Source: Nocardioides sp. Root190 (lineage in GTDB: Bacteria; Actinomycetota; Actinomycetes; Propionibacteriales; Nocardioidaceae). Taken from it: DNA of 64,000 nucleotides. Location of the stretch: the NCBI RefSeq assembly GCF_001428565.1, contig NZ_LMIA01000010.1:494306-558305 (forward strand), in the 5' to 3' direction. Shown in pieces: positions 1 through 7,437 of the stretch. The number at the start of each line of letters is the position of its first letter. Positions within the stretch are counted from its first letter, which is position 1. Under the pieces are notes generated by a model that worked only from the letters and a program-made list of their open reading frames with translations, was not told the DNA's origin and searched no databases. The position numbers and the translations under genes were made by a program.

Positions 1-651
1 GAGGTGGACCACTCCACGTCCGCCCGGGAGGTCACCGAGATCACCATCGCCGCCGAGGCGGAGTCCGTCGACTGGGGACCGTGCCGGGTGTCCTTCGGCC
101 ACGTCGAGGTGACCAGCCAGGTGACGTCGTACCTCCGCCGCCGGGCCCGCACCGGCGAGGTCATCGACGAGACCCCGCTGGACCTGCCACCCCGCACGCT
201 CGCCACCACCGCGGTCTGGTGGACGGTGCCCGACGAGGTGCTCGCCACGATGCTGGCCGACGCCGGGCTCGAGGTGTCTGACCTGCCGGGGGCCGCGCAC
301 GCCGCCGAGCACTGCTCGATCGGCCTGCTGCCGCTGTTCGCGACCTGCGACCGCTGGGACATCGGCGGCGTCTCGACCGCACGCCACCCCGACACCGGCG
401 TGCTGACCGTCTTCGTCCACGACGGTCATCCCGGCGGTGCGGGGTTCGCCGAGCGGGGCTTCCGCACGGCCGAGCGCTGGCTGCGGGCCACCCGCGCCAC
501 CATCGCGTCCTGTGAGTGCGCCTCGGGCTGCCCGTCCTGCATCCAGTCACCCAAGTGCGGCAACGGCAACGACCCGCTCGACAAGCGCGGCGCGGTCGCG
601 TTGCTCGACGCGCTCCTCGCCGCCGCACCCGAGGGCCCCGACGCGGGGTAG
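1..651 (+). CDS. DEAD/DEAH-box helicase with DUF1998, C-terminal fragment
   Basis: C-terminal end of a large helicase that begins before the window; the frame is open from base 1, and the GTG at 4 is internal. The visible 215 residues are the DUF1998 region that closes MrfA/YprA-type helicases. It ends in a four-cysteine cluster (CECASGCPSC ... CG near residues 170-187) of the kind that holds a metal or Fe-S centre in this family, followed by a GNDPLDK segment. The ATPase core is outside the window. Family members are linked to DNA repair or unwinding. In Mycobacterium tuberculosis the same kind of helicase (Rv3649) lies beside the Tad-like genes Rv3654c-Rv3660c, and the same neighbourhood follows here. 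Confidence 0.85.
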   Translation, partial: EVDHSTSAREVTEITIAAEAESVDWGPCRVSFGHVEVTSQVTSYLRRRARTGEVIDETPLDLPPRTLATTAVWWTVPDEVLATMLADAGLEVSDLPGAAHAAEHCSIGLLPLFATCDRWDIGGVSTARHPDTGVLTVFVHDGHPGGAGFAERGFRTAERWLRATRATIASCECASGCPSCIQSPKCGNGNDPLDKRGAVALLDALLAAAPEGPDAG

Positions 652-661
652 CCTGCCGCTC

Positions 662-988
662 ATGGTGATCTTCGGGCTGTTGCTCCTCATCCTCGGCGCG
701 CTCGGGATCCTCTCCGGCATCTTCGGGACCGACTACGACACGGTCGAGGGCAAGAACCAGCTGACGACGGAGTTCCTCGGCATCAACTGCGGACCCGAGG
801 TCATCTTCCTCCTGGGTGTCGCGTCCACGCTGCTCACCATCGCCGGCCTGTGGTTCATGAAGGCCGGCGCGAAGCAGGGCTGGAAGCGCCGCAAGGAGCA
901 GAAGCGGCTCGGCGAGCTGTCCGACAAGCTCGACGAGGTCGAGCTCGAGCGCCGGCGCGAGGACCTGTCGGGGCGCGAGGACTCCTGA
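662..988 (+). CDS. small two-helix membrane protein, function unknown
   Basis: A 108-residue protein starting at the ATG ten bases after the helicase stop. Residues 1-20 are a strongly hydrophobic helix (MVIFGLLLLILGALGILSG), residues about 45-65 form a second (VIFLLGVASTLLTIAGLWFM), and the tail is a charged, coiled-coil-like stretch rich in Lys, Arg and Glu. The short gap suggests cotranscription with the helicase. I do not recognise a named family. It is convergent with the Tad operon, whose last stop lies seven bases away. Confidence 0.6.
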   Translation: MVIFGLLLLILGALGILSGIFGTDYDTVEGKNQLTTEFLGINCGPEVIFLLGVASTLLTIAGLWFMKAGAKQGWKRRKEQKRLGELSDKLDEVELERRREDLSGREDS

Positions 989-994
989 GCTCGC

Positions 995-1354
995 TCAACC
1001 ACCCGGCCCGGCCCGTGCCCGGGCGCTGAGGTCCTGGTCCTGACCGAGCCACCTCGGCCCGGGCACCACCACCTCCACCTCGACCGTTCCGTGGGTGATC
1101 GCGCAGGACCTCACCTCGGCGCCATTGCGTCCGGCGATCGTGGCCGCCGCGGCACACGGATCGCCGGTCGCGTCCGCCGCGACCGATGCGCCCGCCAGGG
1201 CGGCGAGGTCGGCCGCGGCCTGGGCGGACCGGTGGGCGACGACGATCGCACCCACCACGGACGCGGCGGCGCCGACCAGCAGCAGGACGCCGGCCATCGC
1301 GACGGCCAGGACGGTGGCTGCTCCTCGATCCTCCCGCGCCCCGCGGGCGCTCAC
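995..1354 (-). CDS. Tad-locus pseudopilin-like protein (Rv3654c-like)
   Basis: A 119-residue protein with a short basic N-terminus (GAREDRGAATVLAVAMAG) leading into one long hydrophobic helix and then an Ala/Asp-rich domain with two cysteines. This is the 'helicase/secretion neighbourhood TadE-like' architecture found last in actinobacterial Tad operons. Membrane-anchored, probably processed by a prepilin-type peptidase; a role in pilus or secretion assembly follows from context only. It starts at GTG 1354, overlapping the stop of the upstream TadE gene by four bases (GTGA), so translation is coupled. M. tuberculosis has Rv3654c in this position. Confidence 0.75.
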   Translation of the reverse strand: MSARGAREDRGAATVLAVAMAGVLLLVGAAASVVGAIVVAHRSAQAAADLAALAGASVAADATGDPCAAAATIAGRNGAEVRSCAITHGTVEVEVVVPGPRWLGQDQDLSARARAGPGG

Positions 1355-1734
1355 GGACTGCTCCCCTCCTCCGCGATCGCGACAGCCTCGGCCTCGAGCT
1401 CGGCACCGGGCAGGGCATCGAGGAGACCGCCCGGACCCGCCATCCGTCCCCGGGCCGTCACCACGACCCGACCGTCCGCGCGGACGACCGAGAGCCGCAC
1501 GCCCTCGGGAGCGACCCGTTGCCCGAGGGCCACGGCGGCCGCCTCGTCGTCACCCCGGGCCAGCGCCCGGGCGGTCTCGCGTGCCGCGTCGACGGTGCGG
1601 ACCTGACCCACGGCGACGGCGAGGAACCAGGTGAGCCCGGCGGTCACGGCGAGCAGGGTCGGCAACGCCAGGGCGAGCTCGGCCGTCACCGCGCCCCGCT
1701 GGCAGAGCCCGCCGGAGCGCCGGGCCCTGCTCAC
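1351..1734 (-). CDS. TadE-family pilus assembly protein
   Basis: A 127-residue TadE-type pseudopilin. The N-terminus has the hallmark GAVTAELALALPTLLAV segment, with a conserved Glu five residues after the Gly of the putative prepilin peptidase site, continuous with a single transmembrane helix; the remainder is a small extracytoplasmic domain. The start is the GTG at 1734, which overlaps the stop of the upstream DUF4244 pilin (GTGA). TadE proteins are minor pilins of Flp/Tad pili. Gene order (pilin, TadE, TadE-like) matches the mycobacterial Rv3656c-Rv3654c set. Confidence 0.85.
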   Translation of the reverse strand: MSRARRSGGLCQRGAVTAELALALPTLLAVTAGLTWFLAVAVGQVRTVDAARETARALARGDDEAAAVALGQRVAPEGVRLSVVRADGRVVVTARGRMAGPGGLLDALPGAELEAEAVAIAEEGSSP

Positions 1735-1904
1735 CGCAGACCCAGCAGGTCGAGCACGTGGTTGAAGAACGTCTTGATCAGGTGGTCGCCGAAGCCACCG
1801 CTGAGCAGCTTGTAGAGCAGGCCGGCGAAGCCTGCGCCGGCGGCCGTCGCCACGGCGTACTCCGCCGTCGTGACGCCCCGCTCACCCTGTGCTGATCGGT
1901 CCAT
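1731..1904 (-). CDS. DUF4244 Flp-like pilin
   Basis: A short gene encoding 57 residues, beginning MDRSAQGERGVTTAEYAVAT. The GVTTAEYA sequence is the pilin processing signal of Flp-type pilins, with cleavage expected after Gly and Glu at mature position +5, followed by a hydrophobic helix (ATAAGAGFAGLLYKLL). Actinobacterial homologues are annotated DUF4244 and correspond to Rv3656c. It is probably the major structural subunit of the pilus or pseudopilus built by the downstream-encoded machinery. Its stop overlaps the GTG of tadE. The start has a GAGGAG-type ribosome site just upstream (minus strand). Confidence 0.8.
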   Translation of the reverse strand: MDRSAQGERGVTTAEYAVATAAGAGFAGLLYKLLSGGFGDHLIKTFFNHVLDLLGLR

Positions 1905-2031
1905 GGGAACTCCTCCTCGTCGCGGCCACCCGATGCGGCCGACAGGAGCAGCCTGCGTTCCACGACAGGTCCCGGGCCACGGTCACCGAAGGCCCCTGTG
2001 GACCCGCGAACGATCCACAGGTCCGGGCCCC

Positions 2032-2766
2032 TCAACCTGCCGACGAGGTGACCTGCGAGGCCAGGGAGACGGCCAGCGGGACGATGCCCAGCAGCAGGAA
2101 CGACGGCAGCAGGCACAGTCCGAGGGGTACGGCGGCGCGGACACCGACCGCGCGGGCACGGTCCTCGACCTCGGCCCGACCCCGACGCGCGAGCTCGTCG
2201 GCGAGCCCCTCGACGGCCGCCACGACGGGTGAACCCGTCCGGTGCGAGCGGGCGAGGGTACGACCGAGGGGCGCGAGCCCCGGATCGGCACCGAGCGCGC
2301 CCCATATCTGGGCCGGGTCGCCGCCCAGCCGCAACCGTGCGGAGACCGGCACCAACCGGTCCGCCGCCGCTCCGGGCAGGGCGCGGCAGACGAGGTCGAC
2401 GGCGTCCGGGGTGCCGGCGCCGGACTGGAGCGCCGCCGCGAGGAGGGTCACCACGTGCGGGAGGTCGCGTCGGACCTCCTCGCGTCGCTGACGCACCGCG
2501 CCCGGTTCCAGACGCCCGGCCAGGACGGCGATCCCGATGGCGGACGCCAGGCCTGCGGGGAGGGCGAGCGGACCGCCGACCAGAGCGCCCGCCCCGGCGC
2601 CAGCGAGCAGGGACCACCACCACCGTCCGCGTCGGAGCCATCCGTCGGCCGGCTCACGCAACCCGTCGGCCTCCGATCCGGGCGAGGGGCCCGGCCCCGC
2701 AGTGAGCACCGGCCGGGCCATCAGCGCGACCCCGGCGGCCAGGAGGAGGACAGCGAGAGTGCCCAT
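2032..2766 (-). CDS. TadC-like type II secretion F-family membrane protein
   Basis: Predicted integral-membrane platform protein of 244 residues, starting at the ATG 2766 that overlaps the upstream stop (TGATG). Hydrophobic helices are at residues about 3-20 and 45-75 and near the C-terminus (LGLCLLPSFLLLGIVPLAVSLA). The central cytoplasmic part (EVRRDLPHVVTLLAAALQSG) carries the T2SSF/GspF domain pattern. In Tad systems TadB and TadC form the inner-membrane platform that couples the TadA ATPase to pilin assembly. Positional equivalent of Rv3657c. The gap between this gene and the DUF4244 pilin (1905-2031) shows no further gene. Confidence 0.8.
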   Translation of the reverse strand: MGTLAVLLLAAGVALMARPVLTAGPGPSPGSEADGLREPADGWLRRGRWWWSLLAGAGAGALVGGPLALPAGLASAIGIAVLAGRLEPGAVRQRREEVRRDLPHVVTLLAAALQSGAGTPDAVDLVCRALPGAAADRLVPVSARLRLGGDPAQIWGALGADPGLAPLGRTLARSHRTGSPVVAAVEGLADELARRGRAEVEDRARAVGVRAAVPLGLCLLPSFLLLGIVPLAVSLASQVTSSAG

Positions 2767-3542
2767 CAGGTCAGCCGGTCGACGTCGCGGGCCAGCGCCT
2801 CGACCCAACTCAGGCCGGCGTAGCCCAGCCCGAGACCCCCACCGAGGCAGGCGAGTCCGACCGGATGCCCGAGCAGGAAGGGCCAGGGAGAGGCGCCGGA
2901 TCCCGACGCCATCGCCAACGCGACGAGGGGCAGCGCGGCGAGCAGCCGGGCGGTGGCCCGGGCCGAGGCGAGCTCGCCGGCGACCACGCGGCGGGTCTGC
3001 TCGGCGGCCCGGAGGTCCTCGGCGACCCGAGCCAGCGTCGTGGCCAGGCCGTGACCGGTGCGCTGCGACACCTGCCAGGCCGCGGCGACGAGCCTCAACG
3101 CGGCCGCACCCGGCTCCCCGGCGAGCGCCCTCAGCCCGCCGATGACGTCGCCGCCCGACGACGCGGCGCGCGCCACCGGAGCCACGACCTCCCAGTCGGC
3201 GGCGGCGCGTTCCAGCGCCCCGCTCGCGCTCTGGCCCGCCGCGAGCTCCGCGCAGAGCACGTCGCACAGCTCGATCACGCGGGCCCGGGTCACGTCGGCA
3301 CGTCGGGTCGCCCGGGCCCGTCGGACGAGTCGGCCGCCACCGAGCACGAGCAGTGCGCTCACCACCGCCAGGACCGCGGTCGAGCGCGAGGCCAGGACGA
3401 GCGTGCCGAGGACGGTTGCCGTCCCCACCACGCCCGCAGTGCGCCACGGGATCCCGGGGACGGTCCGGATCCCGGCCCCGGCCGGCGTCGCCAGCGCAGC
3501 CACCGTCGCCGCGCACCCCACGGCGAGCAGGAGCGCGCTCAT
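2766..3542 (-). CDS. TadB-like type II secretion F-family membrane protein
   Basis: A 258-residue membrane protein starting at ATG 3542, overlapping the TadA stop by four bases (ATGA). The N-terminal third holds hydrophobic helices (ALLLAVGCAATVAALATPAG; AGVVGTATVLGTLVLAS). A cytoplasmic GspF-type domain follows (residues about 90-210), including the CAELAAGQSASGALERA and QRTGHGLATTLARVAEDL helices typical of TadB, and a final pair of membrane helices. It should form the platform with the downstream TadC-like protein. Equivalent to Rv3658c by position and type. Confidence 0.82.
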   Translation of the reverse strand: MSALLLAVGCAATVAALATPAGAGIRTVPGIPWRTAGVVGTATVLGTLVLASRSTAVLAVVSALLVLGGGRLVRRARATRRADVTRARVIELCDVLCAELAAGQSASGALERAAADWEVVAPVARAASSGGDVIGGLRALAGEPGAAALRLVAAAWQVSQRTGHGLATTLARVAEDLRAAEQTRRVVAGELASARATARLLAALPLVALAMASGSGASPWPFLLGHPVGLACLGGGLGLGYAGLSWVEALARDVDRLT

Positions 3543-4726
3543 CGCGACGGGCGCGGGTCGAGGAGCTCGCGCAGCCGTTCGGCCCCCGGACCGGTCGCGA
3601 ACGTCCCGTCGGCAGAGAAGGTGGCGGCGGGAACGGTGTGCACCCAACCGTCCCGATCCCGCTCCAGGACGGCGAGCTCGGCGAGCCGGCGTCGTCCGGT
3701 CCCGCGGTCGCGGGTCAGGTGGAGGACGACGTCGAGGGCCGAGGCGAGCTGGCTGTGCGCCGCCGCCCGGCCCAGTCCGGCGCTGAGGGCCAGGGCCTCG
3801 ACCCGGGCGGGCACGTCGAGCGCCGAGTTGGCGTGCAGCGTGCCCGCACCGCCCTCGTGGCCGGTGTTCATGGCGGCCATCAGGTCGACGACCGCCCCGT
3901 CGCGGACCTCACCGACCACGAGCCGGTCCGGCCGCATCCGCAGGGCCTGGCGCACCAGGTCGCGGAGCACGACGGCGCCCACCCCCTCCAGGTTGGCCGG
4001 GCGCGCTTCCAGCCCGACGACCTGCGGGTGCTCGGGGCGGAGCTCGGCGGCGTCCTCGACGACCACGATCCGTTCACGCGGGTCGACCTCGGCCAGCAGG
4101 GCCGCCAGCAGGGTCGTCTTGCCGGTGCCAGTGCCGCCGCTCACCAGGAACGCCAGGCGGACCGCGAGGATCCTCCGCAGGACCTCGCACCCCTCACTGG
4201 TCACGGCTCCGGCGGCCCGGAGGTCGTCGAGCGTGAAGCCGCCCGCACGGGGAACCCGCAGCGAGATCGCCGTGCCGGGGCGGGCGAGCGGGGCGAGGAC
4301 TGCATGGCAGCGGGTGCCGTCGGGAAGCCGGACGTCCGCAAAGGGCGCGGCCTCGTCGATGCGGCGACCGCCGCTGGCCACCAGACGTTGCGCGAGCCGT
4401 CGACAGGCCTCCTCCGAGGCCATCACCACCCCGCTCTCCTCCAGGCCACGGCCGCGATCGATCCGCACCGGCCCCGGTCCGTTGACGAGTACGTCGGTCA
4501 CGCCGGCCATCCGGACCAGCGGCTCGAGCGGCCCCGCGCCGACCACCTCCCGACGCAACGCCTCGTGGACGTCGAGCACGGTCGCATCGCCGACCGGGCG
4601 GCCGGCGGAGCGCAGCGCCTCGGCGACGCGGTGGGGCGTGAGGGCACCCGGCGAGGCCGCCAGTCGCTGCCGGACCTCCTCGACCAGTCCGGCGACCTCG
4701 TCGCCGTCCCGGACCGGCGCGCTCAT
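3539..4726 (-). CDS. TadA/CpaF-type secretion ATPase
   Basis: A 395-residue cytoplasmic ATPase of the VirB11/TadA family that powers assembly of Flp-type pili. The Walker A motif is SGGTGTGKTTLLAALL (residues about 193-208), followed by an Asp/Glu box (RIVVVEDAAELR) and the family's RPDRLVVGEVRDGAVVDLM block and histidine box (NTGHEGGAGTLHAN). The N-terminal half is the all-helical plus PAS-like region (DVLVNGPGPVRIDRGRGLE). Length is normal for TadA. It overlaps genes on both sides by four bases, so Ssd, TadA, TadB and TadC are made from one coupled message. Equivalent to Rv3659c. Confidence 0.92.
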   Translation of the reverse strand: MSAPVRDGDEVAGLVEEVRQRLAASPGALTPHRVAEALRSAGRPVGDATVLDVHEALRREVVGAGPLEPLVRMAGVTDVLVNGPGPVRIDRGRGLEESGVVMASEEACRRLAQRLVASGGRRIDEAAPFADVRLPDGTRCHAVLAPLARPGTAISLRVPRAGGFTLDDLRAAGAVTSEGCEVLRRILAVRLAFLVSGGTGTGKTTLLAALLAEVDPRERIVVVEDAAELRPEHPQVVGLEARPANLEGVGAVVLRDLVRQALRMRPDRLVVGEVRDGAVVDLMAAMNTGHEGGAGTLHANSALDVPARVEALALSAGLGRAAAHSQLASALDVVLHLTRDRGTGRRRLAELAVLERDRDGWVHTVPAATFSADGTFATGPGAERLRELLDPRPSR

Positions 4727-5865
4727 GCGGCGAGCCCGCGGGCGTCGGTCGCGGCGAGGTCACCACCGGGAGCGCCGTCCGGGGCGTCGTCGCCCAGGAT
4801 CCGGGCCACCGCCCGGGCGAGCGGCCCGCGCGAGGAGCGCAGCGGACCCAGGCCCAGGTCGATCGCCTCGTCCAGTCCGCGCTGGTCGCGCATCTGGACC
4901 CGCACCGGGAGGCGCACGGCCCGCTGGACCTCCTCGGCACCGAAGGCCTCCCCGCGCAGCACGACCGCCGCGCCCGCATGGTCCGCGAACCGGGCGCGCA
5001 TCCGCGCCGCCCCCGCCACCCCCACGACGCTCGCGAGGGTGACGACGAGCAGGTCGTCGCAGCGGGCCGCGATCTCGTCGACCAGCGGGTCGGGCGAACG
5101 CGGCAGGTCGACCACGACCACCCCGTGTCCGCGGCGGGCGGCGGACAGCGCCTCGCGGGCGGCGAACGCCTGCAGGGTCTGGACCCGCCCGTCGACGTAC
5201 CAGGACAGGACGCCGAGCTCTCCCTGCCGGGGCAGCGCCTCGCGCAGCGCTCGCGCCGAGAGCCGGCCGGACGTCTGACAGAGGGCGTCCCAGCGGAAGC
5301 CCTCGTTGCGCTCGACGCCGAGGATCCGGTCCAGGCCCGGGCCCTGCGGATCGCAGTCGATCACCGCGGCAGGAGCACCACGCGCCGCCCACTGGCCCAG
5401 CGCGCAGGCGAGCGTGGTGGCGCCGGCGCCACCGGTGCCGCCGATCACGCCGATCACCCGCGCCCGGCCGGGGAGCCGCTCGGTCAGGTCCGCCAGTTGC
5501 TCGACCAGCCAACCGTCGGAGCCGGGCAGCTCGACGACCTGCTCGGCCCCGAGCCGCAGGGTGGTGCGGAACAGCTCGTCCGGCGCACGGCCGTGGGCGA
5601 CGACGAAGGTGCGCGGCCGGGAGCCGGGAGCGACGTCGGCCAGTGCCGGCGCGAGATCCGCACCGACGAGGACGACCGGGGCGCGGGACCACGTGCGCAG
5701 CGCGGTGATCGGGTCGCGCGCGACGACGGGCGTCACGTCGGCGGCGGCAGCCAGACGCAGGAGGGCGGCGAGCAACATCTCGTCGTCGCTCACCACCAGG
5801 ACGGGGACGGCGGGAGCATCGGTCGGCCGGGACCCGGCGGACCTCAGGGGTGTGGTGGGGGTCAT
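4723..5865 (-). CDS. Ssd/CpaE-like septum-site-determining protein
   Basis: A 380-residue protein with an N-terminal receiver-like region (PAVPVLVVSDDEMLLAALLRL) and a C-terminal MinD/ParA-type P-loop ATPase: the deviant Walker A GVIGGTGGAGATTLACALG lies near residue 128. This is the arrangement of CpaE and of mycobacterial Ssd (Rv3660c), which localises Tad machinery or affects septation. The ATG 5865 is chosen because the conserved receiver-like segment starts soon after; an in-frame GTG/ATG about 45 bases upstream is possible and neither has a clear ribosome site. It is the first gene of the Tad operon; the divergent HAD gene begins 131 bases away. Confidence 0.85.
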   Translation of the reverse strand: MTPTTPLRSAGSRPTDAPAVPVLVVSDDEMLLAALLRLAAAADVTPVVARDPITALRTWSRAPVVLVGADLAPALADVAPGSRPRTFVVAHGRAPDELFRTTLRLGAEQVVELPGSDGWLVEQLADLTERLPGRARVIGVIGGTGGAGATTLACALGQWAARGAPAAVIDCDPQGPGLDRILGVERNEGFRWDALCQTSGRLSARALREALPRQGELGVLSWYVDGRVQTLQAFAAREALSAARRGHGVVVVDLPRSPDPLVDEIAARCDDLLVVTLASVVGVAGAARMRARFADHAGAAVVLRGEAFGAEEVQRAVRLPVRVQMRDQRGLDEAIDLGLGPLRSSRGPLARAVARILGDDAPDGAPGGDLAATDARGLAA

Positions 5866-5983
5866 GGAGAAGATGTCGCCGCGTTCGGGCACCACCATGC
5901 CCGGCCGGTTCCCGCCGGTGGACAACCGCGACGCCACGCCGGGTTGTGGAGACCGGGTGGCCTCCGTGGAGACAGGTGAGACC

Positions 5984-5989
5984 TACGAT
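5984..5989 (+). promoter_or_regulatory. candidate -10 element of the HAD phosphatase gene
   Basis: TACGAT fits the actinobacterial TANNNT -10 pattern and ends six bases before the ATG at 5996. The transcript would start at or next to that A, giving a leaderless mRNA; no Shine-Dalgarno sequence precedes the ATG. The -35 is not obvious. Confidence 0.4.
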
Positions 5990-5995
5990 GACCCC

Positions 5996-6814
5996 ATGGC
6001 CCAGCTGGCCCGACCACGCACAGCGCCCACCGCGGCGTTCTTCGATCTCGACAAGACGATCATCGCCAAGTCGAGCGTGCTCGCGTTCAGCAAGCCCTTC
6101 CAGGCCGGCGGGCTCATCTCGCGCCGGGCGGTCCTGCGCTCGGCGTACGCCCAGTTCGTGTTCATGGTCGGCGGCGCCGACCACGACCAGGTCGAGAAGA
6201 TGCGTCAGTTCATGTCGCAGCTCTGCGCGGGCTGGGACGTCGCCACCGTCCGCGAGATCGTCGCCGAGACCCTGCACAACGTCGTCGACCCGCTCGTGTA
6301 CGACGAGGCCGTGCGCCTGATCGCCGCACACCACGCCGCCGGCCGCGACGTCGTCATCGTGTCCACCTCAGGCAGCGAGGTGGTCGAGCCCATCGGCGCA
6401 CTCCTCGGCGCCGACAAGGTCGTCGCGACGCGGCTCAAGGTCGAGGACGGCCGCTACACCGGCGAGATCGACTACTACGCCTACGCCGAGGAGAAGGCCA
6501 CCGCGATCCGCGAGCTCGCGGAGGTCGAGGGCTACGACCTCGAGCACTGCTACGGCTACTCCGACTCGGTGACCGACGTACCGATGCTCGAGGCCGTCGG
6601 GTTCCCGCACGCGGTCAACCCCGACAAGGAGCTGCGCAAGGTCGCCGCCTCCCGCGGCTGGCCGGTACTGGTGTTCAACCGTCCCGTCGAGCTGCAGTCG
6701 CGCCTGCACCTGCCGCCGCCGAAGCCGACGCTCGCGGCGCTCGCCGTGGGTGGTGCGGTGGCGGTCGGAGCCGCCGTGTGGATCGGCGCGAAGAAACGCT
6801 CCCTCACCGCCTGA
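5996..6814 (+). CDS. HAD-IB family phosphatase (SerB-like), membrane-anchored
   Basis: A 272-residue phosphatase. HAD motif I is FFDLDKTI (residues about 16-23), with the two catalytic Asp in DLDKT; motif II is in VIVSTSGS; motif III/IV is the lysine region and GYSDSVTDVPML (residues about 183-194). The C-terminus adds a hydrophobic helix (LAALAVGGAVAVGAAVWIGA) ending in KKRS, so it is probably tethered to the membrane, unlike soluble SerB. The family dephosphorylates phosphoserine or related small phosphate esters; substrate unknown. It is the Rv3661 equivalent, divergent from ssd, and in mycobacteria is followed by the Ms1/MTS2823 RNA. Confidence 0.85.
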   Translation: MAQLARPRTAPTAAFFDLDKTIIAKSSVLAFSKPFQAGGLISRRAVLRSAYAQFVFMVGGADHDQVEKMRQFMSQLCAGWDVATVREIVAETLHNVVDPLVYDEAVRLIAAHHAAGRDVVIVSTSGSEVVEPIGALLGADKVVATRLKVEDGRYTGEIDYYAYAEEKATAIRELAEVEGYDLEHCYGYSDSVTDVPMLEAVGFPHAVNPDKELRKVAASRGWPVLVFNRPVELQSRLHLPPPKPTLAALAVGGAVAVGAAVWIGAKKRSLTA

Positions 6815-6904
6815 TCCTCACTGCCCGACTTCACCGGTTCGAGCCGGGCCGAGCGGTCGGCCACAACCACCCAGCGTTCCCCGCATCCGCCGAAAAGACA
6901 ACCC

Positions 6905-6933
6905 TTGAAGGTGGCCCGCGAGAGGCGTACAAA
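6905..6933 (+). promoter_or_regulatory. candidate promoter for the Ms1-like RNA
   Basis: TTGAAG at 6905-6910 and TACAAA at 6928-6933 are separated by 17 bases, optimal spacing for a primary sigma factor. The -35 matches well, but the -10 lacks the usual final T. The predicted start is near 6940. Weak alone; placed here because of the RNA inferred from synteny. Confidence 0.3.
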
Positions 6934-6939
6934 GGACCT

Positions 6940-7113
6940 CAAGAACTCCACAGACAACACGTGATCCCCAGTACCCACGCGGCGATCTACCCTTCCTAAT
7001 TGGGCGCTTGCACTCGGAACACTTCCGGGGCAGTTGTTGACCTTGCACGCCTGGTAGCCGAGGTTCACGTGTCAGCGGTGGCACCCGAGACATACGTTGA
7101 CTCGGGTGCCACC
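6940..7113 (+). ncRNA. candidate Ms1/MTS2823-like (6S-like) regulatory RNA
   Basis: The 622 bases between the HAD gene and copCD hold no convincing protein gene, and the first 300 are less GC-rich than their surroundings. In M. tuberculosis the abundant RNA-polymerase-binding RNA MTS2823 (Ms1) lies directly downstream of Rv3661 on the same strand, and Streptomyces has a 6S-like RNA beside the same HAD gene; that synteny is the main argument. The sequence shows long-range complementarity expected of a 6S-like rod: ACACGTGA (6957-6964) with TCACGTGT (7065-7072), CAACA (6955-6959) with TGTTG (7035-7039), and GGCGTACAAAGG (6924-6935) with CCTTGCACGCC (7041-7051). These pairings partly compete, so ends and fold are uncertain. 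Confidence 0.5.
7077..7113 (+). terminator. strong hairpin closing the Ms1-like RNA region
   Basis: GGTGGCACCCGA (7077-7088) and TCGGGTGCCACC (7102-7113) are perfect 12-bp inverted arms around a 13-base loop. No T-run follows, which is common for actinobacterial terminators. It would end a transcript from the left; the sense is assigned from the inferred RNA. Confidence 0.5.
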
Positions 7114-7124
7114 TGCATGTCACG

Positions 7125-7327
7125 GGCCTGTGCGCGTCGAGGAACGAGACGGGCACAGATCAGCCCGGGAGGTCGAGTAGCGCCGCGAGCGAGGAACGAG
7201 GTCGCGACGCGCGTAGCGAGACCCGGCCTGTGGGCGTCGAGGAACGAGACGGGCACAGATCAGCCCGGGAGGTCAAGTAGCGCCGCGAGCGAGGAACGAG
7301 GTCGCGACGCGCGTAGCGAGACCCGGC
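7125..7327. repeat. two tandem copies of a 100-bp unit
   Basis: Bases 7125-7224 are repeated at 7225-7324 with two mismatches (positions 7133/7233 and the GTCGAG/GTCAAG pair). The unit contains GTCGAG...CGAGACC ends like the other intergenic repeats of the window. No coding potential seen in any frame; short open frames here only arise from the repeat. Confidence 0.9.
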
Positions 7328-7369
7328 GGGTCGTCGGTACGTGCGACTCGTTGCACCGTGGCCCCGGAT

Positions 7370-7416
7370 CTCGATACGCCCTCGCCCAGGGGCTCGGGCT
7401 ACTCGATCAACGACGG
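7370..7416. repeat. dispersed intergenic repeat, copy 1
   Basis: A 47-bp element with a GCCCTCGCCCAGGGGCTCGG core, present again at 28028-28074 with two differences. The core can fold into a hairpin. Both copies lie directly after the 3' ends of genes (copCD here), suggesting a terminator-like or REP-type element. Confidence 0.85.
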
Positions 7417-7437
7417 GGCTCGGGCCACTCGATCGAC

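Noticed and set aside
2865..6334. Long open frames antisense to the Tad operon (for example 2865-5042, 3353-5278 and 4760-6334)
   Set aside because: No domains or ribosome sites; they lie over well-supported TadA, TadB and Ssd genes.
6818..7156. Minus-strand frame encoding a Cys-rich peptide (CSECKRPIRK) over the Ms1-like region
   Set aside because: No start context, no similarity to a zinc-ribbon family, and the syntenic position is that of an RNA.
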